Shown piece by piece: positions 37,501 through 49,500 of a DNA stretch of 52,500 bases. Below the pieces are notes generated by a model that did no database searches, had not been told where the DNA came from, and was given only the letters and a program-made list of their open reading frames with translations. How positions within the stretch are numbered: position 1 is the first letter of the stretch; the number at the start of each line of letters is the position of its first letter. Origin of the DNA: Cristatella mucedo (taxonomy: Eukaryota > Bryozoa > Phylactolaemata > Cristatellidae); NCBI GenBank assembly GCA_009760855.2, contig WPIO01000059.1, forward strand, positions 1,105,001 through 1,157,500, given 5' to 3'. The position numbers and the translations under genes are program-made.

Positions 37501-40500
37501 TACTTGGCAATCACATCAGCAAGAGGGAGAGTATAAACCGTGAAAAGAACCGGACCTAGCACGGAGCCCTGAGGCACCCCATATTTCAGAGGTACCTCGG
37601 ATGATCACTGTCCATTCACGTTAATACTCTGGAGTCTCCCACTGAGATAGGACCTGAGCCACTGCAGAGCAGTGCCAGAGATGCCCAGGCGAAATGAGAG
37701 GCGCTCTAGAAGACCATGAGAGCGCTCGAGAAGGACTTGGTGATCGATAGTATCAAAAACTGCCGATAGATTAAGCAGAACAAGCAGAGAGACTCTACTT
37801 AAGCATGCATTCTTGAGAAGGTGATTATACACCCGAAGTAATACTAACTCTATACAGTGATTAGCTCTACAACCAGACTGGACCTTACTAGCAAGGTTTG
37901 AAGTTTTAATATAAGAGTTCGGCTGATCTGCCACAACTCATTCCAGTGTCTTTGATAAAAAAATGCTAGCTGATTCAACAGCCTCTTTTGTATAGTGACA
38001 GAAGAGCCTTTACGGCTATTACCACCGCTTGCAGCGCAAAAAAGAATCGCTCACCGGAAGATTCGAGCCCACGACTTCGGTACCGAGGTCGTGAAAAGCA
38101 ACCACCTTACCTAGTGTGCCACCATGGCAGGAATGGTAGAAGGGAGACTGGGTGGAAGTTGGGAAAGTTCTCTTGGTCTAGTGTTGCTTTCTTGAGTAGT
38201 GGTCTGATTACAGCCTTTTTGAAAGGTTCTGGGACATGGATTATATGTTATATGTATATATGGCCTGAGGCTAATGGCTTATTTATGATATTAGTTATGC
38301 ATGACAGCAGCATATATACATCTCAGATATATACATCTCAGAAGCAGAACAGTGGGAATGTATTCTAGAGGAATGGTTTTCTTCTTTGACTGGAATATGA
38401 CTTTCAGGATGGGGTCTCTTGTGGCGTCCTTGAATGTAGACATAATAATAATAATAATAATAACAATAATGCACTGATAAAGCGCCCTCAGAGAACTTAA
38501 TCTCTCTCTAGGCGCTTTACATTTGCTGTAAAGTGAAATGCAATTGAATGGTAAGTAAAATCATGCTTGAAAAACAAAAGAAATGAATAATATGGTTAGG
38601 GGTGACATGCACAGGGTCAGCATGCAAGTGTGGTTAGTAGCAGCATGCACAGTGTCAGCACACATAAGCACATGAAGGACGAATCACAGGGACCCACTAA
38701 ATGCTGTCCTAAATAGGTGTTTTTAGGTTCTTTTTAAATGTGGTCAAGTCAGGGGATGTTATGATGCAAGTCGGGAGTGAGTTCCAGGCTTTGGGAGTAT
38801 GCGAGCTAAATGCACGGTCTCCAAAGGATTTGAGGTTTGTACGAGGTATTGGTAGACTGTTGGATTCCGAAAAGTGAGTGGTACGATGCTTGGCCTGGTT
38901 GGGGAGTAGATCTGATAGGTAGGCTGGAGCCAAAGAATGAAGTGACCTAACAGCGTGCGACAAAACCTTGAAGTTGATGCGTTGCTTGACTGGTAGCCAG
39001 TGCAGGTCGGCGAGAAGTGGTGTGATGTGGCAACTGTGCCGCTCACGAGATACAAGCCTGGCCGCAGAGTTTTGAGGTGCTGCACGGAATTGAAGGACAG
39101 GATTCCAGAGGAGATGCTGCCACTCTAGGGATAGACTCTCGGATCTTGTCTATCTTGTTGACAAAGAAGCTAGAGAAATGATCTGCAAGATCACCTCAAG
39201 GATCACTCGGTAAGGAGCTAACCTGGTAGTGGTTAAGGAGTTGGTTGATGGTAGACATCAGCATTTTTGGATTGCGCATCTGTGATTCAACATCCTTAGC
39301 GCTAGTGAGGCTTCCAAATAGCCAGGTGAAACAAGACGTATGCACTTCGACGAAAAGTGTCACACCACGTGACCCTTTCAGATTACGGTTACCTCGTTCT
39401 TCAAAATAAATCATGGGGAACGTGGTATATGGTTAGATTGTGGTCGTGCATTCTGACAAGGCTTGCACTCGGTATGTACTCAACTGATTAGCTTAAAATT
39501 TGAATACGACCCACCTAGGAGTATAAGCAGCAACATTCCGTAATAAGGAGCCTCAAGGTTGCCTTGAATATCTGTGACCCTTTTTACCGAAGAATAATTC
39601 ACGGACACTAGCAGCAGCAACCACATCTAGGATTGCATTTGAACGACGATAATAAAACAATAATAGGTATGCTCGATCATACATAATAGGCACTTTACTA
39701 GCAGTCGGCAAATCTAATGCTGCCGGCGTGGTGGAAGGTAACCCAGCACCAAGCTGTAAACGTGTAGACGATTGATGGGTACGTAATTCCTTATTTGCTA
39801 CAGTCAAACGACAAACAGATAAGCACTAAACAGGTCTAGGCTGCATCGGTTTTCGTGTACGAAGTTTGCTAAAACTTTGATTCTCGGAAGAGAATTCTGC
39901 AATGGACAAGAAACGCTAGTAGCGCTTGGTGTCGAGAAGCGTGAATGTGATTGCGATATCTCGATGTCACAAAACTGTGGGTAAATCTGGTTAAGTATAA
40001 TGATTGGCTCATTCATTAATCTTAATTTTTTGATTTAGTATCTATCTGAAGAGCTGTGGCTATGTATATACAACTGCTTGCTGATGACAGTGTGGGATTA
40101 CTTGCTTCGGGACTCGAACCCACGACTTGAGTCATTAAGTGCAAGCACCCTACAGCTGGGCTAAGACCCTGGGCAAGTTAGCTTTATTGCAGCTATCAAT
40201 ATAAGACCTGTTTAAAGTTATTCTGATTGTTATTTGACCGTAGCGCGTAAGAAATTACGTGCCTATGGACATCTAAACGCTTATCGCTTCGGGCTGCTGG
40301 GTCTCCCACGCCGGCGGCAGCCTTAGCTACGCCGGCGGCTAGTAACCTACTTGTTAGTTATGGTCGTCAGCAGCTGCTATCGCTTCGTCATCGCATATCA
40401 AATGCATTCCTAGATATTAATGTTGTTGCTAAGATTCATGAACTATGCATTAACAAAAGAAAAGCACCCCGTAGCCGCCGCGGTGGCCGGAACCGCCAGC

Positions 40501-43500
40501 TCAGACCCTCAAACTTAGTGGTCATCAAGCCTGTTGTAACTCCATCGGCCAGACTTAACGCTTGCCTTTGGAATCCTCGCTCAATGTGCAATAAACCTCT
40601 AGTAATAAACGACCTTATTTCTGAAAATGGTATCGACCTGCTCGCCCTAACTGAAACTTGGCTGAAATCGATAAACTGTCCTACAATTAAAGACGCAACT
40701 CCATCTGGTTTCTCGTTCTTTCACACCCCTAGATCAATCAAAGCTGGAGGTGGAGTTGCTATTGTCGTGCGCTCGAAATTCAACTTCAAGCCATTTGCGG
40801 TACCCTCGAAGCAGTCTTTTGAATCAATTGTCTTGGTCTCACCCGAAAACAAGCTACCGATAGTGGCAGTAGTCTATCGCCCACCAGGTACCAAATCCTC
40901 CTTTATCTCAGATTTCTCCGATCTCATTTCGATTCTGTGTGCAAGAAATCGATCCTTCCTCGTAATGGGAGATTTCAACGTTCACTTTGATAACTTATCT
41001 GACGCTTTCAGCACCGAATTTCGTGCATTGACTGACTCATTTTCTCTTGTGGCTCATGTGCATGGCCCTACCCACATCAAGGGTCACACACTCGACCAGA
41101 TCTTCTCATACAACTGCACTTTGTCATCACCAATTATTACCAAATCCTGCTTATCTGACCACATGCAGATCTCATTCAATCTACCGTGTGTGCCCACATC
41201 CTCCTCTAAAATAACCTGTGAATCGCGAAACCTCAAGACCCCTGACATCGATGCTGTCCGTGCGAGAATATCTGCTTCACCTCTGCTGCTCAGTCCTCCC
41301 TCCGATCTGTCATCATTGGTAGATAGCTACAACACGACACTAGCTGTCACGCTCGACGAGTTTGCACCTGTGATAAAGCGCTACGCACTGTGCGGCCCCC
41401 CCCCCCGCCGCCCAGACGGCCAATGGTTTACCACAGACAGTAAACTAGCCAGGTCTACTAATCGCAAGCTTGAAAAAGCATACAAAAAATCAGGACTGAC
41501 TGTCCATCGACAGGCATACGAAGACTACTACTACATAGGTCGTGCCAATCGATCCTCGCAAAGGCCAAGTCTAGCTTCTATAGAAACATTGTTGAATCAC
41601 AGATGCACAATCCACAAATGCTGATGTCGACAATAAACCATCTCCTCAACCGTTCCCAGATTAGCTCCTTACCTGATGATCCTAATGATGATCTAGCCGA
41701 TCGCTTCTCTCGATTCTTTGTGCAGAAGATAGACAAGATCAGGGAATCCATCCCTAATAATAATAATAATAATATTGCACTTGATAAAGCGCCCTCAGAG
41801 AACTTAATCTCTTTCTAGGCGCTTTACATTTGCTGCAAAGTGATACGCAATAGAATAGTAAGTAAAATCATGCTTGAAAAACAAACAAAATGAATAACAT
41901 GGTTAGGGGTTACATGCACTGGGTCAGCATGCAAATGTGGTTAGTGGCAGCATGAACAGTGTCAGCACGCATAAGCACATCGAGGACGAATCACAAGGAC
42001 CCACTAAATGCTGTCCTAAATAGGTATGTTTTTAAGTTTCTTTTAAATGTGGTCAGGTCAGGGGATGTTCTGATGCAGGTCGGGAGGGAGTTCCAGGCTG
42101 TGGGAGCATACAAGCTAAATGCACGGTCTCCAAAGGATTTAAGGTTTGTACGAGGTATTTCTAGACTGTTGGATTCCGAAAAGCGAGTGGTACGATGCTT
42201 TGCCTGATGGGGTAGTATATCTGAAAGATAGGCTGGAGCCATAGAATGAAGAGACCTAAAAGTGAGTGACAAAACCTTGAAGTCAATCCGTTGCTTGACT
42301 GGTAACCAGTGCAGGTCGGCGAGAAGTGGAGTAATGTGGCAACTGCGACGCTCACGACAGACAAGCCTAGCTGCAGAGTTTTGCACCAGCTGCAATCGTC
42401 TGATCGCACATGCTGGTAGGCCTGTAAGCAGTGAGTTGCAGAAGTCGAGACGAGATGTCACGAATGCATGGACCAACTTGGACGTGGTATCCTTATCTAA
42501 ACAAGCCCTAATTTTAGCAATGTTATGAAGCTGAAAATAGGCTGATTTGACTGTGGAGCTGATGTGGTCGTCTAACGAGAGGTCGCTTTGGAATATGACA
42601 CCTAGATTTCGAGCTGATGCAACTGGAGATATGCTGGCAGAGCCAATTTTGAAAGTCAGCCTTTCCAATTTCTGAATAACACTAGGTTTGCCCATAACTA
42701 GTAAGTTAGTTTTATCATCGTTTAGTTTTAGAAAATTTGCTGCCATCCATGATCGGATGTCATCAATGCATGCAGCAAGTGAGTTTAGAGAATTTGAGGG
42801 GCTCGAAGGCTGGGAGGGATCAAAGCAAAGGTACAACTGAGTGTCATCCGCATAGAAGTGAAAGCCTAGATTGTGCTTGGCAATCACATCAGCGAGAGGG
42901 AGAGTATAAACGGTGAAAAGGACCGGACCTAGCACAGAGCCCTGAGGTACTCCATATTTTAGAGGTACTTCAGATGATCTTTGTCCATTCACGTCAACAC
43001 TCTGGAGTCTCCCACTGAGATAGGACCTGAACCACTGCAGAGCAGTGCCAGTGATGCCCAGGCGAGATGAGAGGCGCTCTAGAAGTACTTTGTGATCGAT
43101 GGTATCAAAAGCTGCCGAAAGATCGAGCAAAACAAGAAGAGACACTCTACCCATGTCTGCATTCCTAAGTAGGTCGTTGTATACCCGAAGCAATGCTGAC
43201 TCTGTGGAGTGATTAGCTCTAAAGCCAGACTGGAACTTACTAGCAAGGTGTGAGGTTTCGATATACGAGTTCAGCTGGTCTGCCACGACCCGTTCCAGTG
43301 TCTTTGATAGGAATGGTAGAAGGGAGACTGGGCGGTAGTTGCTTAAGTTCTCTTGGTCTAGTGTAGCTTTCTTGAGAAGTGGCCTGACTACAGCTTTTTT
43401 GAAAGGTGCTGGGACCTGACCTAGGCTAATGACATATTAATGATGTTGGTTATGCATGGCAGCAGCAGCTCAATGCAACGTAGGAGCAGGACAGTGGGAA

Positions 43501-46500
43501 TAGGGTCCAGTGGACTTGTTGTCTTCTTTGATTGAGATACGAGCTTTAGGACTACATCACTAGTGACCTGTTTAAATGCAGACATTGAGGCGCAGCCAGG
43601 AACCGAGGAACAGCATTCTAGTCAGAAGGTTGTCATCGCAGGGATGGATTCCCTGATTTTGTCTATCTTCTGCACAAAGAATCGAGAGAAGCGATCGGCT
43701 AGATCATCACAAGGATCATCAGGTAAGGAGCTAACCTGGGAACGGTTGAGGAGATGGTTTATTGTCGACATCAGCATTTTTGGATTGTGCATCTGTGATT
43801 CAACAATGTTTCTATAGAAGGTAGACTTAGCCTTTGCTAGGATCGATTGGTACGACCTACAGTAGTCTTCATATGCCTGTCGATGGACAGTTAGTCCGGA
43901 TCTTTTGTATGCCTTTTCAAGCTTTCGTTTAGTGGACTTGGCTAGTTTAATGTCTGTGGTAAACCATAGGCCGTCTGGGCGGGGGCGCACAGTGCGCTTT
44001 GTCAAAGGTGCAAACTCGTCGAGCGTGTCAGCTAGTGTCGTGTTGTAGCAATCTACCAGTGATGACAGATCGGAGGGAGGACTGAGCAGCAAAGGTGAAG
44101 CAGATATGCTCGCACGGACAGCATCGATGTCAAGGGTCTTGAGGTTTCGCGATTCACAGGTTATTTTAGAGGAGAATGTGGGCACACACTGTAGATTGAA
44201 TGAGATCTGCATGTGGTCAGATAAGCAGGATTTGGTGATAACTGGTGATGACAAAGTGCAGTTATATGAGAAAACTTGGTCGAGTGTGTGACCCTTGATG
44301 TGGGTAGGGCCATGCACATGAGTCACAAGAGATAATGAGTCAGTCAATGTACGAAATTCGGTGCTGAAAGCGTCAGATAAGTTATCAAAGTGAACGTTGA
44401 AATCACCCATAACGAGGAAGGATCGATTTCTTGAACACAGAATCGAAATGAGATCGGAGAAATCTGAGATAAAGGAGGATTTGGTACCTGGTGGGCGATA
44501 GACTACTGCCACTATCGGTAGCTTGTTTTCGGGTGAGACCAGGACAATTGATTCAAAAGACTGCTTCGAGGGTACCGCGAATGGCTTGAAGTTGAATTTC
44601 GAGCGCACGATCATAGCAACTCCACCTCCAGTTTTGATTGATCTAGGGGTGTGAAAGAACGTGAAACCAGATGGAGTAGCGTCTTTAATTGTCGGGCAGT
44701 TTATCGATTTCAGCCAAGTTTCAGTTAGGGCGAGCAGGTCGATACCATTTTCAGAAATAAGGTCGTTTATTACTAGAGGTTTATTGCACATTGAGCGAGG
44801 ATTCCAAAGGCAAGCGTTAAGTCTGGCCGATTGGGTTACAACAGGCCTGATGACCACTAAGTTTGAGAGATTTACAGTGACGCATGCGGGGGAGCGTGCT
44901 AAGCGGTTCGAGACAATGCTAGGACTCCCTGCGATGACAACCTCCCCACTAGAATGCTGTTCCTCGGTTCCTGGCTGCACCTCAATGTTTGCATTTAAGC
45001 AGGTCACTAGTGATCTAGTCCTAAAGTTCGTATCTCAATCAAAGAAGACAACAAGTCCTCTGGACCCTATTCCCACTGTCCTGCTCCTACGTTGCATTGA
45101 TCTACTGCTGCCATGCATAACTAACATAATTAATATGTCATTAGCCTCAGGTCATGTCCCAGCACCTTTAAAAAAAGCTGTAGTCAGGCCACTTCTCAAG
45201 AAAGCGACACTAGACCGAGAGAACTAGAACTATCGCCCAGTCTCCCTTCTACCATTTCTATTTAAGACACTGGAACGGGTCGTGGCGGACCAGCTGAACT
45301 CGTATATCGAAACCTCACACCTTGCTAGTAAGTTCCAGTCTGGCTTTAGAACTAATCACTCCACAGAGTCAGCATTGCTTCGGGTATACAACGACCTACT
45401 TAGGAATGCAGACATGGGTAGAGTGTCTCTGCTTGTTTTGCTTGATCTTTCGGCAGCTTTTGATACCATCGATCACAAAGTTCTTCTAGAGTGCCTCTCA
45501 TCTCGCCTGGGCATCACTGGCACTGCTCTGCAGTGGTTCAGGTCCTATGTCAGTGGGAGACTCCAGAGTATTGAAATGAATGGACAAAGATCATCTGAAG
45601 TACCTCTGAAATATGGAGTACCTCAGGGCTCAGTGCTAGGTCCGGTTCTTTTCACGGTTTATACTCTGCCTCTTGCTGATGTGATTGCCAAGCACAATCT
45701 AGGCTTTCACTTCTATGCAGATGACACTCAGTTGTACCTTTGCTTTGATCCCTCCCAGCCTTCGAGCACCTCAAATTCTCTCAACTCACTAGCTGCATGC
45801 ATTGATGACATCCGCACATGGATGGCAGCAAATTTTCTAAAATTAAACGATGATAAAACTAACTTACTAGTTATGGGCAAACCCAGTGTGATCCAGAGAT
45901 CGGAAAGGCTGACTCTCAAAATTGGCTCTGCCAGCATATCTCCAGTTGAATCAGCTCGAAATCTAGGTGTCATATTCCAAAGCGACCTCTCGTTAGACGA
46001 CCATATCAGCTCCACAGTCAAATCCGCCTATTTTCAGCTTCATAATATTGCTAAATTCGGGCTTGTTTAGATAAAGATACCACATCTAAGTTGGTCCATG
46101 CATTCGTGACATCCCGTCTCGACTTCTGCAACTCACTGCTTACTCTCCTACCAGCATGTGCAATCAGGCGATTGCAGCTTGTGCAAAACTCTGCAGCTAG
46201 GCTTGTCTGTCGTGAGCGTCGCAGTTGCCACATTACTCCACTTCTCGCCGACCTGCACTGGCTACCAGTCAAGCAACAGATTGACTTCAAGGTTTTGTCG
46301 CTCACTTTTAGGTCCCTTCATTCTATGGCTCCTAAAAACACCTATTTAGGACAGCATTTAGTGGGTCCCTGTGATTCGTCCTTGATGTGCTTATGCGTGC
46401 TGACACTGTGCATGCTGCCACTAACCACATTTGCATGCTGACCCTGTGCATGTCACCCCTAACCATATTATTCATTTCGTTTGTTTTTCAAGCATGATTT

Positions 46501-49500
46501 TACTTACCATTCAATTGCATTTCACCTTACAGCAAATGTAAAACGCCTAGAGAGAGATTAAGTTCTCTGAGGGCACTTTATCAAGTGAATTATTATAATT
46601 ATTATTATTATTAAGGGATTGCCAGCCCGAAGAAGGACTCGAACCTATAACTTCGGTCATTAGGTGCGAGCAGGCTGCTCGTAGGCTCGTAGATCACGTG
46701 GGGGCGTGAGCTCCCCATGTACTTGCCACGCCACTGTTCTTTGCTGCTAATTTCCTCTGCAGCAGCAGATTCTCATCGTAGCGTACAGGTCGCAGGTCAC
46801 TTCGAGCTGTCTGGCAAGTATTGCAGCTGCCGTTCTATTGATTGTAGCTGGCCTTGTCTTCATCAATGGCTGGAAACTCGACCCACCAGGCAGCTCTGTC
46901 CCGTCTGCAAGGCTTCCATAAGCCGCGACAAAGTCATTCCTCTTTATGGCCGTGGAAGTACAAGCACACAGGACCCAAGGTACTCTTGAGTGTGGCGTTC
47001 TCGCCTAGATCTCGCTATATATAAGAAGAAGAATGATGGTGATGCATCTCGCTACATATAAGAAGAAGAATGATGGTGAGACAATGTCGTTTCTATGGTA
47101 TCCAAGGATTTATTTATCCAAGGATTTATGGTATCCAAGGATTTATTTTTACCAAATGTTTATCCGTGTGCTTTACTACAAGCTGCAAGAGAAGCATTAG
47201 CTAAGGGTTAACGACGTGCATGATGTCATGCTTAGATAGGCATGCAAAAGCACTTAAGTGCACGGTTGCCTAGACAACCGTGCAAAAGCAGGCTAGCAGC
47301 TGCTCAAGGCTGCTGGTTAGGAGGGCCCCTGGTTAGCAACACACGTGCACCTAGCCATGGGAACCTAATCACGGGCCGGTAAGCTGGCAGAGCAATCATG
47401 AATTAAAAGGACAAGTTCGTCGAGGCGAGGGAAAGCCAGAGGAGCAGAATAGATGTGCTTCTTTAGCTGACTTAAAAAATGATGCCAAGTCAGGTCAATG
47501 CTGGAAGCCGTATGCAACCTCAAGACTTGCAATGCATACGAACTGGAGGTCTGATCATTAAAAGATTTCAATTGAGTGCAAGGAAGGGCGGCACGATTGG
47601 ATGCTAACGAGTTCAGTGGGTTCAGTGCAAGAGGAGCTCGCTGCAGGAGCAAGGGGCTCGGATGGATGCGCTGGTGCAAGTCAGTGAAGCGACCTGTTGG
47701 CCATGAAGGTTTGAAGTCTATTCGGCACAGTGTTTGCCAGATGCTCCCGTGTGACACCCGTTTGGGCGTTTATTGCGTCCGTCATGCAACCTCTGCAGGC
47801 GCTTGATGTGCGGGCGAGTGGTGTGCGGGAGCGTGATATGCGGGCACATGATGTGCAGGCACGTGATATACAGGCAACCTCTGCAGGGTTGATAGGCACC
47901 GAGCAAGATTTAGTGGAGAAGTCACTAGTGGATGCCATCGGGGCACCTTCAGAGTCAGATTGGTTCGTGCAGTTTTTCGAGGCCAAAGAATCGTTTGAAA
48001 TTTTGTTTACACTCTGCACTTCTGCAACCGGAGGACCGGGTGTGATGATCTGTGTGCTCTGACAGCCAGCTGAAGACCGCGTAGCAGGACTTTCTCTTCA
48101 GAGCTTCCGGCCGTGTGCCAGCCTTCGAGTGTGCCGGAGCGTTGACGGAAGTGGCAAAACTGCTGGGAAAACAAACGAGAGCAAGCAGCCAAGGAGAAAG
48201 GAACTGTGAGAACTATGTTCAATTACCCCCAAATTTCCGGCAAGGTTATATGCTAAATTACCGGTTACCAGGGATGCAGCCAGGCAAATTTGCAGACCTG
48301 TCGATTGCGTCTGTAGCTTTATACGCCAGAAGCAGTGCAGAGATTAAGGAGCATTACTTTGTGCTCGAGTTCCTGTTTCACGTTTATAATGCTTTTTTTT
48401 TTTCTTTTTCTTTCACTTGCTTTGCTCTTTTGCCTTGTTTTTACTGCATCGAAGAATGTGAAGGAAGGGGCCTTAAGGTGTACTAGGCTCCGTAGTTTGT
48501 CATTTATTACTCGAAAACATTTACGGTCTTATGTTAAGTGAGCGAGTGTTGCATGTGGAGGACCGATGCACTATTACCCCGTGCTCGTTACCCTGGCATT
48601 ACATTGGCATTACCCTGGCATAACGGTAGACCCCCTAGTTTATGTGCTCATGGCCAAGCTGCGATTAGCCAGGCAATTCGACCGACCGTGTGTTGCCGCC
48701 CAGTGTTGGCCAGAGAAAGCCGGCTGGGAATGGAATCAAGGATTGCACGAACTGACCAATGTTTGCTGATCTCGTCGAGTTTATTTTGGGATCTTTTTGA
48801 AACTATTATATTGTGACATTCTTTCGATGATGAAGATGGAGCTTATTCGTTCTGATTCCTTAGCGCCTTGTTGTTGGTCGGCTGGCTGTCTTTGGAAATT
48901 CGACGATCACTGGACAGATGTGGCTTACTCTAGTATGGCATCAATGAGAAGATTGGCTTCGGAATCAAGAACACTGAAGGACGTTTAAAATATCCTTTAT
49001 GGGGTCAGCCTCTCAGCCCCCACGCTTGATCGTGGGGATGTCACGTTGACCAGCTAGTTGCTAGGTGCCTTGCAAAGCAACGTTGCTATTCTGGTTTAAG
49101 GCAGTTTGCCAGACGGCTAGACAGTGTGCTGTGATTGCTGGCTGAAGACCAACCTTTGTTCTCAAACGCTGCTCATGAAGGTGCGCAATACATTAAGGTT
49201 AAAGCTATATAATGTAAGAGTGGGTGACTCCTAATAATGCAAATGCTGTTATTGCAGTTCTTAAGTTTTAGATAGTTTTATTCTTTTTTAGCTAAACAGA
49301 ATGTTACATATATCTTCGAACGGTGACACTTTCTTGCTTTTTGTGATCGGTGGTTTATGCTAACCCGCATTCCACTTAGTGTGAAGCCGTTTCTAGGACC
49401 ACGGCATTTGAAGACGATACCTGACTTCAAAGACTTAGTTAGCCTCTGTCTACTCTACTCTCTTTCTTTTTTTGTTGAGGTAATACGCGGGACTCTCATT

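Larger units (their letters stand above)
41756..44925 (-). mobile_element. Nested minus-strand LINE, nearly complete ORF2
   Basis: The element is 3170 bp, with TCCCT on each side (41751-41755 and 44926-44930). In reverse: endonuclease frame ending at a TGA at 43622; a 1-base deletion near 43432 (gcctaggtcagg against gcctcaggtcatg); an RT frame of 431 codons at 43286-41991 with [47 protein letters not shown] and a C-terminal [11 protein letters not shown]; a 235-bp 3' UTR; the hairpin with 8-bp perfect arms (aaagcgcc/ggcgcttt, about 41785-41827); and the (att)n tail. There is no ORF1. It is the best-preserved copy and probably recent. Confidence 0.93.
40250..46612 (+). mobile_element. Plus-strand LINE, split by a nested LINE
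   Basis: The two halves are 40250-41755 and 44926-46612. The first half has an open frame from about 40252 to 41624 (it starts after a TAA with no ATG seen): basic N-terminus ([20 protein letters not shown]), then APE endonuclease with LTETWL, VYRPPG, MGDFNVH and SDHMQ motifs. The second half encodes the linker, RT with [21 protein letters not shown] and YADD, and the C-terminal HWLPVKQ. Defects: a frameshift near 41540, a TAG at 45225, a 1-base deletion near 46052, and a deletion of about 220 bp near 46330. It ends with 3' UTR, hairpin (about 46540-46580) and tail. Confidence 0.93.
34581..46847. other. RNF185 intron 1 (12.3 kb)
   Basis: It contains 400 bp of unknown, moderately GC-rich sequence, LINE pieces (35007-35500, 35503-35625), unknown sequence at 35630-36230, SINE-2 (36283-36450), two reversed LINEs (36452-38445, 38443-39810), a divergent SINE-2 (40028-40175), the nested LINE pair (40250-46612) and a SINE-2 scrap (46618-46690). 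Confidence 0.85.

Noticed and set aside
43563-43817. Plus-strand ORF starting [20 protein letters not shown], repeated in antisense at 45007
   Set aside because: It is the antisense of the LINE linker region, present twice because the two nested LINEs lie in opposite orientation. It is not a gene.
48115-48990. Small ORFs of 60-120 codons in RNF185 intron 2
   Set aside because: No recognisable domain, no repeat similarity and no splice context; lengths are within chance expectation.
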